From Arachnopeziza araneosa (Eukaryota > Ascomycota > Leotiomycetes > Helotiales > Arachnopezizaceae): DNA of 64,000 bases. Positions 32,758 through 44,437 of this stretch are shown here, one piece after another; position 1 is the stretch's first letter; each line of letters begins with the position of its first letter. The position numbers were made by a program, and so were the translations under genes. The notes under the pieces were generated by a model. It was not told the origin of the DNA, searched no databases, and saw only the letters and a program-made list of their open reading frames with translations. The stretch spans positions 396,341 to 460,340 of the forward strand of contig QYAI01000002.1 in the NCBI GenBank assembly GCA_003988855.1. Direction: 5' to 3'.

Positions 32758-35373
32758 TCAAATAAACGCTGGAGTTAGTTCTCTTCCTGAGCTCGAGCTC
32801 AATAACTCTCTTCCTGAGCTCGAGCTTAGTAACTCTCTCCCTGACCCATTGCTCATCCTTTTTGCCTCTCCCGAAGATCTTGGCTTCAAATCTAATAATC
32901 TGGCGCTACCCGCGCTGATATGTCTGACATGGCGCTTCCCCAAGTCGACACTCGTTGCTCGATGCACTCCTGGTTCGGGAGAATCACCATTAGAGTCCTC
33001 GTGGAAGCTGTACTTATTAAAGGATGTTGGAGTTCCGACTTCTGAATCATCATCAAATTGATTCAAGAGTCCCTCTGTTGATTTGGGGTGGGTTTGCCGG
33101 TGGATTACAGTTGGATGTTTCCCAACCGCACCCCATTTCGTAGAATCTGATTTAGGACTTGCAATGCTGCCGCCATCTTCTTCATCGCTGGACGGCATAG
33201 CTTGACCGGTCGATTTCCTGTTCAAGTTCCGTTGCTCGGGACCAGGACTGAGTCGACTGAAATACTCGTCCTCGGCAATTCCTACTTCCTCGGCAGATTC
33301 AGAGAAATCTTGATATCGCCTGTTCAATGAGCTTGAGCTACCTTCATCAAATCTGTACGGATGCTTGTGTGAGGATACTTGTTTTGACCCTGCTCGTTTC
33401 CCGGAGAGCCACGACCCTTCAGAGTCGATTGATGCTAATGATTGCGAAAGGATAGCTGAAGGCTCTGGCGATGGTGCGTCGACTGTCCGATGACCACTCG
33501 TTGGGGTCTCATCTTGTAATCTCATGGTATCCAGAGATCTATAACCGCTAGTAGGAGTATCATAGCGAACGCGTGGATCTTCCAAGGACTTTCCATTTTT
33601 CTTATCTGGATAACCACTTCTGATAGGCGGAACCTCGTCAGCTTCAGGTGATTGTACTCTTGAGAGTGGTGGCGAAATTGGCAGTTCTGGCAGATCTTCA
33701 CGGAATTTTGAGACTGTCCGCTTAGGAACACCAGGTCTTGATCGCATCGGTTGATAGGCCATCGGTGGTACCTGATCCCGAGGCATTGAGTCTCGCGAAG
33801 TATTGGAAAAGGATGGGTGATGTGTTGTAGCGCGTTTATTTCTGCCGGGTATTTTGAAAAATGAGGTCCACGACCCAGGTTGCCGAATCGGATCTGTTAC
33901 TTGTCTTGAGGGTTGTGGAATTGGGATCGGTGCTGATGCTGCCGGCTTGGGCATATCCATCATCTGAGAGATACTCGATGCCCCTCTTTTATGCAATCGC
34001 GGCGAGCGAGGAGGCGAAACAGTTGCTTTTGAAACTTTCCCAACCTGAGCCGTCTCAATGATATGTTCAGAGTGTTCTGTAGTAGGTGAGGCATTGTCAA
34101 AACTGGCGCGGTGAGATTCGTCGAGAGGGATTGGAGTACTAGCAGAGGCTTCTGGTTTAAAAGCATCTGCATGCCTCTTCTCTCTCCCATTTTCAGACTC
34201 GACCGAGTTTTTTCTCTTACTCGATGTTATGACTGCAGACGTTCCTATGCCTAGTCCAACAACGTCTCTTCCCAAAACTCCACGCTCCATGTTGACCGGT
34301 GGTGGTGTCCCATCTCGGAAAGCAGCTGCCTCTTCAGCCCTCTGTTTCTCTTGGCGCCTAGCAAGCCGTCTTTCCAGTTTGATCACGTCCGCGATCTTCT
34401 TCTTTTCTCTCCGTTTTTGATCCCGTTCCATAAGCTCCCGCAACTCACTTGCGTTAAGATCATCGGCCAATTCCTCCACCCTCTTATTTGCTTTCAATGT
34501 TTCCTCGTCCATTGTCACTCGGTCTGATACCCTTCTCTTCCTTGACCCAGAGGTTTCCGAGCCATGTTTAGGAGCGAGCGGAGCATATCGAGGGTTTTCC
34601 GCATACTTGATCGTGGGTCGAGGCGACAATGCTTCGAGTTTGGACAGCTTGTACGCGGTTTGAAAGTCGGAATGGCTGGATACTGAGGACCGTAATGAGG
34701 CGGTCAAAGGAAGAGAGATGTCGGAAGAGGGGTTCTCCAAACGTCGATTTAATCCTCCTCGCGTTTTTGTGCTCTCTTTCCTCATGGGTCGTCCCGATGA
34801 GTTGACATCTGCTGCTGGTCTTGTCGGTAGGAATGCTACCATTTCTTTTATCTGCTTCTCCCTTTCGTTTTCCTCCTTGCGCTTCTTGCTTGATTTCCGA
34901 CGCGCCACCTCCGCTGGGCTCCTCTTGCGTAGCGTTGGCATTCTTTGCCAATCTTCAATTGTGTCTGCAATCGCTTGTGTTTTGGATCGGAGAGGTGTCG
35001 CACCTGCTTTGACAGGTTCTGGTCCATCAGTCTTCGCTCTTGCCTTTCTCCTGATGAATGATGGTATGCGTGGGACGGGAGGCTGCTTCTCGTCTCGGGC
35101 GACACGGATGGTATCGTTTCGGCCTGGAGAGAAGCTGTAGGTGCGGCGCTTTTCTGGATCTCGTTGCAGCTTTTTGGAGTCTCGAGAAGACTTTCTTTTT
35201 GCGTCGCGTCGACTCTTCCTTCTTTCTGGGCCGGCGGAGGCTAATTCGGACTCGTTATGGGCTACAGGGTCCAATCTGGCACCAGCTTCATGCACTTCCG
35301 ACGACTGTGAAAGTTCTGGCCCACCGGCTGATTTTCTTCTCTTGCTCTTTCTCCGAAATGGCCAGATGCCCAT
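32758..35373 (-). CDS. Large basic, Ser-rich disordered protein (871 aa), unknown function
   Basis: Intronless frame. The first in-frame ATG is at 35373 (MGIWPFRRKSKRRKS); the frame stays open to 35493 but only through a TTG, so I start here. The N-terminal WPFRRK box is the most distinctive block; it is followed by several Arg/Lys/Ser-rich basic patches. A predicted long helix spans roughly residues 300-360 (ELADDLNASELRELMERDQKRREKKKIADVIKLERRLARRQEKQR). The C-terminal 400 residues are Ser/Pro-rich with repeats of DTPTSGYRS/ETPTSGHRT and a terminal SSSSGRELL triplicate. I recall no function; the pattern resembles large disordered Pezizomycotina proteins of cell-cortex or nuclear type, but that is a guess. 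Confidence 0.78.
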   Translation of the reverse strand: MGIWPFRRKSKRRKSAGGPELSQSSEVHEAGARLDPVAHNESELASAGPERRKSRRDAKRKSSRDSKKLQRDPEKRRTYSFSPGRNDTIRVARDEKQPPVPRIPSFIRRKARAKTDGPEPVKAGATPLRSKTQAIADTIEDWQRMPTLRKRSPAEVARRKSSKKRKEENEREKQIKEMVAFLPTRPAADVNSSGRPMRKESTKTRGGLNRRLENPSSDISLPLTASLRSSVSSHSDFQTAYKLSKLEALSPRPTIKYAENPRYAPLAPKHGSETSGSRKRRVSDRVTMDEETLKANKRVEELADDLNASELRELMERDQKRREKKKIADVIKLERRLARRQEKQRAEEAAAFRDGTPPPVNMERGVLGRDVVGLGIGTSAVITSSKRKNSVESENGREKRHADAFKPEASASTPIPLDESHRASFDNASPTTEHSEHIIETAQVGKVSKATVSPPRSPRLHKRGASSISQMMDMPKPAASAPIPIPQPSRQVTDPIRQPGSWTSFFKIPGRNKRATTHHPSFSNTSRDSMPRDQVPPMAYQPMRSRPGVPKRTVSKFREDLPELPISPPLSRVQSPEADEVPPIRSGYPDKKNGKSLEDPRVRYDTPTSGYRSLDTMRLQDETPTSGHRTVDAPSPEPSAILSQSLASIDSEGSWLSGKRAGSKQVSSHKHPYRFDEGSSSSLNRRYQDFSESAEEVGIAEDEYFSRLSPGPEQRNLNRKSTGQAMPSSDEEDGGSIASPKSDSTKWGAVGKHPTVIHRQTHPKSTEGLLNQFDDDSEVGTPTSFNKYSFHEDSNGDSPEPGVHRATSVDLGKRHVRHISAGSARLLDLKPRSSGEAKRMSNGSGRELLSSSSGRELLSSSSGRELTPAFI
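32764..32846 (-). repeat. 27-bp coding tandem repeat, ~3 units (SSSSGRELL)
   Basis: Plus-strand motif CTCTTCCTGAGCTCGAGCT recurs, encoding the C-terminal series GSGRELL, SSSSGRELL, SSSSGREL. Confidence 0.85.
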
Positions 35374-38300
35374 CTTGCCATTCGTTTCGTGGCGGGTCGC
35401 CGTTGGGCTCTCCCGTCGAGGGGCAGAGATCTTGCCCACGCCCACTCGGCAGCTGCTCGTGGCCCAGGTTTTAACACGAAAGCGCGGTGGCAAGAGCCAT
35501 GCAAGTACCAGTGTATACGGCGCAGGGATGGATGTGCAGTATAAGTAGCAGTGACGAGGACGACCTTGTTCGCAATGCTTAACACGACAGGGTCTGGGAC
35601 AGAGAGGGCCGCTGAGAGGTTGTTTGCTGGATCATGGTCAATGCTGAGGGATTATCGTAAAAATAAAGTCGGGAGCCGGGTGTATTGTTTCGAGATTGTG
35701 AATGTTCGCTGAGGTAAGGGGGAGAGTTTTGAACTTCATGCAGAAGGTGTAGGAAGAGGTAGCACTGGAGGGAGCATGGACGTCGAGAGCGAGACAGAGG
35801 CAGAGACAGAGCTTCCCTTGCTGCTGCTGCTGGTGCCGCAGCCGCTCAGCAGCTTGTTGTCTTGGTCGCGGGCACCAGAATAATGTCTCGGTTAGGCTGG
35901 TGGGCTGGTGGCAGGCGGGTGTGGGTGGTGGTGTCGGCGTCTTGGCCTTGATTAGCCAAATTCCTGCCCACGACAACTTTTACAAAGGTGCATTTTTTGT
36001 TATGATACCGCTCGGTATTATTAGCTGCGGCCTTCTGCGCTCTGCTACATTCTCTCATTCATTCCCAGCCCAGCATCCTGGAGATTACGGCGTGCCTCCC
36101 GTATTGCTGAGGACAGCACCGGTATCGTCATCCTCCCTCCCTCTCTCTCTCTCACTCTCCCTCCCCTGAGCGCCATCTGTTCTTGTCACCTCATATCTGC
36201 CGTCCGCTCTTCCTCATGCACGCTGCATGCCCCCCAAGGAAAACGTGATGAAGGACAGGCCAAGCCTCTTCCGAATTATAGTTTGACACGTACCAAGCAG
36301 ATATCCAGAGCGCGTCGAGATCCGCTCTCCGCCCATTCTCCTTCTCTTTGCTTTTCGTCCGAGGTTCGACGAAGCGTTTAAGCAGCAGATTAATTGCCTC
36401 TCAGGGTAGCCCGTCGGTTGGACCACGATGCTCTTTACCACTGATCGCTATCAATGGGGTTTCCCTTCTACCCCGCAACATTTCCATCATCTCAAGTCCT
36501 ATGGCTGCGAGTTGCTCTGCCAAACGGCCCCAAGACCCTAGAGCGTCTCTCCCGCCCAACGGTCTTTGACCCTTCCTTCAACCTGCAGCAGCGGATCAGC
36601 CACACATGCCATCTTTTAAAGTCTCGTGGCGAGCAGAGACAGTTCGCGTGGGGAGCTTTTTGTCGCCCCCCGATGACCTCGATCCTGAAAATCTTTCAAC
36701 TTTTGACGAGCGACGTAACTAGACTGAGGCATTGATAGACATGGCTCGCATGGCTCGCATGGCCGCGGAGCTGAGGTCGCAATCATTTATCGGTGGTGTG
36801 GCGTTCAATGCCGTCGGCATGTTTGATGCCAATCACCTTTCCCCGAGAACTCAATTTTTTTCAGCCGGGCAGCACAACTCTTCCACTTCTGCCTGCAACA
36901 GGCAGGTTCCCTCCCTCTGACATCGGTCGGCCCTGGAAGATCTATTCTAGTCAGGACATTGCATCCGAATTCTTGGGAGCGCGAGTCTAGAACCTTTTCT
37001 CACACGAGTCGCACCAAGACATCGCGGACCCTGCACTTTGACGGTGGCGCAAACTTGTTTCTGATTGTCGGTTTCGAGGCTTGCTGATGATGATTGCTTA
37101 TTGGGCGGCTGAAAAGTTTCAGAGGGGGGCATCTTGAAACATCACGACGGTCAATCAGTAACGGCTATTCTTCCACCGGCTTCTCTCCTGCTGGCTGTCG
37201 AATCATCTGCTCAAGGAAGCTTTCGGTTACCTGCATAACTAACAGGGACGAGGGCTGGTCCAGAAAGGTACGGCTCCCTATCGTTCTGATAGGCTTTCGT
37301 AGCCTGTCGATCTCTCTGCTGGGTCAACGCAGGGGGCTGTGAGTAAGGGTACAGTAGCCTCGTTCGGCACACTTTCGAACTTCCTTTCAGGCTCTGGTGC
37401 ATTATTGGGGAACCAGAAAATGACATTGACGGGACTAAATTTCCGCTTTATTTCCAATCTCGTGGAGAAATTATATTTATCTCAGCCCTATCAATTCTTG
37501 TCAGATGATAAAGTTTTGATTTTCTGTTTCATTCTTAATAATAACTGGCGTGTCGAATCAGAGACTTTTATTTGGAATTCATTTCTTGGGTTCATCTTTG
37601 CGATCTATTTCTGACTAAATGTCTCTTCGCGTTTTTGACCTTCCAGTATCTATTTCTAGAATTCTAGGCTCTTGAGGGGCTTTTCGGGGTGATTGAATGC
37701 ATGCATATCTCACGTGGAAGGCGAACCACGATCATTTGCTGGTGTTTTGCTCCTTATCTTCGCGTTTCAGACACTAGCTATATGTTGATCGTTATATCAC
37801 TCTTCACCGAACTTTCAAAAGTGGCGTTTCCGCTGAAGAAATTCTGGAGTAGGTCTAGGAAAGGAACTATGTTGCTCCATTGTTTCAGTCTTCTGCATCT
37901 AAAGCATCGATTTCTTTTTCTTCTTTTTCACTCAATATTTGGGAATCATCTTGTTTTCACAGCCATCCTAGGCCATGATTTGCAACGGCAAAGTTGAGAT
38001 TCGGACTCTCGCGCTAACCCTGTGATAGAGAAATGTAAAGTATCTTCCAGTTCGGATTAAATGTCCGTCAAAGGTGGTATTCTACGGAGTTGGGCTAGTC
38101 TTTAAGTACAGCAGGTTGCAAGATCCGTTGTGTGCTCTAGAAAGGTCCATTAGCGCACTCAGAAGTTCTAAACTCGTAGTCTCTGCTATTTAATTTGGGT
38201 AGCCGAGTGGCTTGATTCACGTCTATTCTATCTACTTGTATATTTCAGACTTTTTTTGCGGTCTACCTAGCTCATGTGCTGAAGTAAGTATCTATTTTCT

Positions 38301-39056
38301 TCTTCCGTCACCCAGGAAGTGTATCATCATGTGATATGATGTATTTCTATCTAAACGGAGTCCTGGATATACTCTGTATTCCAAAAACAAAGCAGTTTCA
38401 ATCTATAGGTTAGATTAATCAAGTCATGTCGATAACGGATGAATTGAATCTACACTGACTTGAATCAGCCAGTAGTCACGTGGAATATGGTACAAAGTAG
38501 ATTTCGGATTTCTATTAAATTTCCAAGAAGGATTGAGGACTTTTATCGAAGATAATGTTGAGTGTATAGTTCTCTTTCCAGTTTCACCATGTTGCGAATC
38601 CCCGAATAGGTTTGTTAAGTAGCCTTGAAGTCGATTGTAGGATTTGTGGCAAGTATGTTGTCTCTTTTTGAGGCATCTTCCTTTCAAAAACAAGTTATCC
38701 GCCCCTTTCCTTCTCTTTGGAACTCCACGAACCAAATTTTATCAACTTGAATAGTTCCAACGACCTTCGAACGCCTTTTGCAATTCGACCAATGAGAACT
38801 GCTTGCAAGTGGCATGTTTCAAGACTGCAGAATGCTCAGCCCCGCTGGCGAGTATCGGACCGTAAGGCTTCCTTTCTACGAGGCTATCAATTCAACAGAA
38901 AGATAATATTGAGATAACGCTAGATCTGGCCTTGGTCAGATCCGTATCCTGCCTTCAAGACATCCGCCGATCTTCAGCTCGATTGTCGCCTCTTAGTAGT
39001 CCTCTGACAAGGCAATTTAATCCTAGGCCAACTCGTGTCGCGGACACTGTAGACTC
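35374..39056. other. Gene-poor region of about 3.7 kb
   Basis: The part next to the preceding gene (35374-36200) is C/T- and CTG-rich with a TCTC run near 36138-36162, consistent with a long promoter or 5' UTR. The remainder has only short non-ATG frames without protein character. A TAGCCGAGTGG word near 38200 resembles a tRNA A box but no B box follows. I see no supported gene. Confidence 0.4.
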
Positions 39057-39531
39057 ATGAGACTAAAATCTAAAATGTACATTCCATTCTAATAGCCTCC
39101 TCTCCGCTTACCGTTTTTAATCAAGGACCAAATGTGCCATCTGCCACCAAAAATTTACCAAGACACACACCAACCGAACCAAAAAATGTGACGACTGCCA
39201 CAGCCAGCTCGCTGCACAAAAAGCCCTCACAACCCCACCTCCCACCAATCAGCTCCAAATCGTGCCTCAAAACCCATCTTCAGTTCCAAATCCTCCACTC
39301 GGACTTTCAGTCGATCAGCAAACGGCAGCAGCGATAGGATACTTCAGTCTCCCTGCTCCGAAAGGCGTCAACAAGAGACAGATCCGCTTCCCCGATGGGA
39401 CCGTCGTCGAGCAGACATACCAGGTGAGTGAGGGAGTTTGGAAGCTCGTCGATTCCGTGTGGGAGTGGTGGAGTGGGCAGGGAAAGGAGGTTGGAGTCGC
39501 GGTGACAGAGACGGTCCTCAAGATTAGTTGA
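39057..39531 (+). CDS. Small CxxC...CxxC protein, 141 aa, unknown function
   Basis: Proposed exons 39057-39076 and 39126-39531. The second exon opens MTKCAICHQKFTKTHTNRTKKCDDCHSQLAAQ (shown here only as key residues: Cys4-x2-Cys and, 16 residues on, Cys-x2-Cys), a four-cysteine zinc-binding pattern. A Pro-rich linker follows, then a compact block GLSVDQQTAAAIGYFSLP, GVNKRQIRFPDGTVVEQTYQ and a Trp-rich C-terminus. The intron (39077-39125, AT|G junction) is inferred because an in-frame TAA precedes the zinc motif; its acceptor is AAG, weaker than usual, though a CTAAT branch-like site is present. The N-terminus is therefore uncertain; the zinc motif and C-terminus are well supported. Confidence 0.6.
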
Positions 39532-40225
39532 TTCGGTTTATACCACGGCAGGATGACTCTTCGCTTGGTGTTTGGGAGAAGGAGTTTAACTGGAGTTATT
39601 TTGCAGAGCACAAGTGTTGAATCAGACAGAAGTTGCTACGGCGAGTAGTAGGTCAATGACCTACTGTAAGCAGCTTGTACGTCGGACTTACTATAATATG
39701 GATTTCCACATGTACCGAATTCTTGATTATTGAGCTGTTGCGGCTCGAGAAAGTATGTTGATCCACAGTTTGACCTTGGAATCCGACCGTCTCAGCTCCC
39801 AAATAACGTTCTGATATCCTCTCCGCTGTAGCATAATGATGGATCTATTTTTTATGATTTCTACCCACGCTAAAAATCTCGTCCATGGACTGACCATGGG
39901 TACCATTGAGCAGTCTAGTGAGGAGACTTGAAGCTATCATCAGAGATTAGGGGCTCGCAATAGCAAGAGTGGGAAACGTTGAACAGTTGCAAGTTTGAGA
40001 ACTGTGGGGAGAGAAGGAACGTTGGTAACAAACAAGGCGCTGTGAAATCGGGAAGAGAGTAGAGGTGATTTTCATAAAATATTTATGAGAAAATTGTTGA
40101 CCGGGCAATATATCTTTCATCGTACTGCTAACATATCAATACTATATAAGAGAGCAATGAGTTTCTTGCATCTCTATCATGCATCCTCCACTCTACACTC
40201 TTGCAAAACCCAATCCTACAGCGGG
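39532..40225. other. Convergent intergenic region
   Basis: About 0.7 kb between two gene 3' ends; no supported feature. Confidence 0.35.
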
Positions 40226-43200
40226 CTAATTCTTTCCACGCCACCCTACCCAACTCCTTGGCATGATTCTCCAGACCTTGACCTCTCCACTTCTCAAATC
40301 ATCTAACTTGTAGCTCTCTAGTCGTACCTTTTTACTCTCCCTTCCCTGCTCCCAAGCTCGAATCTTCTTCTTCGTACCATCCCATTCTGCCACGACAGCG
40401 ACATGATCCGGTTTTCCAATTTCGACACTATATTTCGCATGCATAGGGCCATGCTTGCCTTGAAATTTGGCGTTTCTTAATGTGATGATATCTCCAGAGC
40501 GGATCTGGTCGTTTTGTGTGGTCGAGGCATTGGCTAGATTAGCGTAGACAAGAGCCCCATAAGCACGAGTCCCAATTGGGAGGAGAGCACGGGAAGATGG
40601 ACGAAGAAGTTCAGCGATAAGACCTTGAGGAGTTCCGTCTCCCACCACGGTCTCTTTCTTTGACTGAACAGCGTCAAAGACTCGGCGGCCGAAATTCTCA
40701 TGAGCGTCTTCAAGATGATCTTGACGCACGCGAGACGGTGGGGGTTCATGTCGTTGTGAGAGCTGGATATCGGCAGGATTCTGGGGGTCGAATTCTGCAG
40801 TAACAATTGTTTGAGAATAGTCCTGGAAGAGAACAAATACTTCCTTCGTCACTAATGATTTACCGTCTTCAGAGGAAGGCGATTGATCGTACTCGAGAAG
40901 GACATCTTTCCGGCCTTGAAATACTGGTGGAATACCTTGAGGTTGAGTCCACCAAAAGGATTTAGAGCCCAAGTCGACATCGTTAGCAATGTAACCCGAG
41001 TCCATTGACATTCTACCTAGATCTGAAGATTTTCTCGATGTGGTTGCCGATCGAGACACGTCTAGAGAATGTCTTGGAGGCGCTCTACTTTGTGAGGGTG
41101 GAGGATGTCTTGGCGGCGATGCCGAATAAATGTCTTCTTCAGGTTTCTCGACCCGAGGTGTAGGCGTTGCAGGTATTGGAACAGATGGGATGCCTTGCCT
41201 TGGTGCGCTGTATTTATAAGGATCGTAGTCATCTTCATCTGGCTCCCATGCAGCGGGAATCCTCCCAGAGGGTGGCGGTGGAGGAGCAGCCCTAGGTACG
41301 TCTACCGATCGTCTTGAGTTTGGAGGTAGTTGCGGTGGCAACGGAGGAGGACCAGCTCTTGGAGCCGCTGGTGGTAACAGCGGAGGACCAGATAAGGGAG
41401 ATGTAACAGGTGAGTAGACTGTAGCCGGACCATCATCTAAGCTTGATTCTCTTGCATGAGATTTTAAAGAGTCTTTTGGAGGAGCCGTGTTAGCAATATC
41501 AGTATCGTAATCGCCCTCATACTCTGTGACTTCTTCGTCACTTTCCTCTGGAGCAACAGGTGCAGGAACTGGAGGCGGGCGAGGTCTTTGATCTCCAGTG
41601 GAAGATCTACTCAGAGGCATTGTAGGAGGAAGTGGTGGAGGGGCTCGGTTCTGGGGTTGAAAGGCTGGCGCAGCGCCGGGTATAGGGGGCGGAAGTCGAC
41701 TAGCTCGCTTATTATTTGCCCCCGACGCTGTAGGAGATACCGGGGACGCATCTGACCCAAAGTACGACGTGCGTTTTGTGGGTGATTTTGGAGAAATTGG
41801 TCCTTCTGGTCTCTGAGGTGGACGTGGCGCTTCCGTAGGAGAACTAACCCGAGGTAGCGTTGGGGTTTGAGCAGGTATGTCATCATCTGATTCGGTTTCA
41901 GCACTTGGAGATTGTGGAGTAGGAGCCGTTGGGCGACCTTCAGATATTAGCTAGAGTTGTAAAATACGAGTCAAGTACTCACTCTCTGTTGGAATCGGTG
42001 GTGGTGCAGGTCTTCCACCTGGAATCGGTGGTGGAATGTCACGAGCTGGAACTGTGAACTCGATTAGCAAGTTTGAGAAGTTCTGAATGTATCCTTACCT
42101 GGCGGCGCAGCTATCTCTTGTGGCACTACATCTTCAATATCCGGAACTTCATCCGCCGGTCGTGTTGCTGAGATAGGAGAATTTTCATCGGGCTCCTCCT
42201 TCTCAGGGCTCCTCACTCTTGACAAGCCTGGTAGAGGAACCATCATGGGAACAGGTGGAGCGCGGGAATTGGGTGAAGCAACGTCTTCAGCTCCGTATTC
42301 GCCAGAGCGAGTTTCGTGCGTGATTGTTGGTTTCTTCTTCTTAGGAGGGGGAATGCCAGGCATTGGCATAGCACCAGGTGGCCCAAACATGCCGTGCATG
42401 CCCATACCACCACTCATTTTTGCCATACGAGCTCTTAATTCCTCACGCCGTCGGACTTCAGGGTCAATATCTTCCTCTTCCTCCTCCTCCTCCTCTTCAT
42501 CGTCACCTTCAGCTTGAGGCGCCTCCTCTTCTGTGGCACCCTCTTCTTCTCCAACTTCTGGTTCACGTGCAGGTGCAGATGGAGCACGAGCAGGCGGTGG
42601 TGGGGCTCTACTTCTTGGTTTTTCTTCATTATCATGAGTAGTAGATATCTCTTCAGGCTCCTCGGCGGTTTCACCCGCACCTGACATATCGGCTTCATTT
42701 CCATTTCTATCTCCAAAAGACTTCCTAGGTTGAGTGCCAGGAGTTGGAGGAGCGGCTTTGGATGATTTTCGTTTATAAGACTGCCCTTCCTCTCGTGCAG
42801 AGTCCATTGAAGCTTTTCCAATAGTATCCCCAGTAGCAGTTCGTTCTAAAACGGCTCCGTCGCCTTCATCCACAGCATCCGTGTGAACCACTGGCTCCGG
42901 ATGCCTCTTAGCTGGTTTCTTGGGCTTCTCCTTTTTTTGTGCTGCTTCAGCATGTCGACTTGCTTGTTCCATCTGCTGCTTCTGTAGAAGAGCAATTCTT
43001 TCTTTCAAGCTTGTGGGTTTTGGTTGTTCCTCTCCGTTATCCTCATTTGAAGTAGCAACAAGACCCGATCTTTCCGCCTGCTCCTGATTTTCAGCCTCTT
43101 GTGCAGCAATTTCTGGATCCTCTTCCCGCCGGTATATCTTTTGCGGTGGTGGTTCACGAGACACCGGAACATACGCGTTTTTGCTTGGTGGTGGGGCGAC

Positions 43201-43836
43201 AAATGGTTTCTTGACAAGATAACTTGATCCCCCAGAACCGGACCCCATACCTCCCAAACCTCCCGGCTTGAACGGAGCCGGTGGAGGCGCCGTTTTGTTG
43301 AAAGCCGCAATGCGATCCCTAAACGATCCACCACTTGGTTTTTCTGATACGGATGGAGGCGCAGCTTTCGTCAAAGCAGGGGCTGGCTTTGCAGAGAGAG
43401 GCGGAGAAGATTCTGCTGCTTGAACAGGAGAAGTAGCTTCTTGAGGTTTTGCACTTGATGGAGGAGGTTCTCGCGCGGCCGGAACTTCATGAACTTCCTT
43501 GGGTTCAGGTTCCGGTTCCGGTTCTGGCTCAGGTTCAGGTACTGGCTCACGAACTGGCTCAGGTGCTACTACTGGTTCCGGAGCAGGCTCCTCTTTCTTA
43601 GGGCGACTGGTGCGAGCTGGTCTTGGAGGAGCTGTCGGTTCGTATTTTTCTACAAAGTTCTTTGGAAATATGCCCTCCTGCTTTTCACCCTCTGCATCCA
43701 CGTACTCCCCCGCATACCAATCGTCATCTTCCTCGCCAGTCACTGTTATGATCTGCCCATTGGGAAAATGAAGGTCATCTTCATGCGGCGACGTATATTC
43801 AAACACCGCTTTGACTTTGAAATGCGGACTGGCCAT
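40226..43836 (-). CDS. bbc1: Actin-patch SH3-domain protein Bbc1 (myosin-I-binding type)
   Basis: Exons 43836-42099, 42051-41983 and 41937-40226 give 1,172 residues. The N-terminal SH3 domain (about 5-65) is evident: KAVFEYTSPHEDDLHFP, DDDWYAGEY and EGIFPKNFVEKYE. The middle is long, Pro/Glu-rich and disordered, with a PEPEPEPE run, an acidic DDEEEEEEEEED tract, and many poly-Pro motifs. The ~200-residue C-terminal domain (FWWTQPQGIPPVFQGRKDVLLEYDQ to MPRSWVGWRGKN) is the conserved Bbc1/Mti1 ending. In yeast Bbc1 binds type-I myosin and Las17 and limits Arp2/3 actin assembly at endocytic sites. The third-exon acceptor is AAG; an upstream TAG acceptor would cause a stop, which supports the choice. 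It shares an upstream region with rtr1. Confidence 0.92.
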
Positions 43837-44437
43837 CTTGAGAGCCTTTGGGAAGTAATTGGATGCTGAAAGATCTGATCTACTTGTTGCCTAAATTCCG
43901 CAGAAAAGAATTTTTAAATCGCCCCAACCCTTGAGCAGACTTCACTGGATGATACAGCGGAAGAGCGGGCAATCTTGAGGTATGGTTTTTGACATCGGCC
44001 GGAGAAGAGAATGTTCGCAGTCAGTGGGCGGGGTGTTGATTGTATCTAATCGAGCTAGTCTACGTCAGCACGAGTTGGATGTGGTGTTGAAACCGCAGCT
44101 GTCGGGGCTGGGTAAATTCTGGCGGCCATTAGAATGGTAAATTGTTGCATCTTACCAGGCAATTTAAATCACAAGAAGGGAACAAATGTATTAGAGAGTG
44201 TGAGCCCGCGAAAATAGTATGACGGCAGCGTCCGGCATGGTAAACAGAAGTGGTGGAGTGATGATGCTCGGGGCAAACTGTGGCAAGCCGATGTCAAGCT
44301 AGGGTTTGTCGCGCCGCAGCACCACTGTTTGTATTCAGGCAACAAATTCTGGCCATTTCTAATGTTTAAGTTTCCTCGTAAGGGGCTCTTTCCCTTGCGA
44401 TGACTGCCGTCCAGCTTCGCATCTAAGCAAGGCAATA
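43837..44437. other. Divergent promoter region between bbc1 and rtr1
   Basis: A 0.6-kb spacer between divergently transcribed genes. It must hold both promoters; I see no named motif I would defend. Confidence 0.4.

Noticed and set aside
38200..38260. Possible tRNA (TAGCCGAGTGG A-box-like word)
   Set aside because: No B box (GGTTCGAxxCC-like) or cloverleaf-compatible stems within the next 80 bases.
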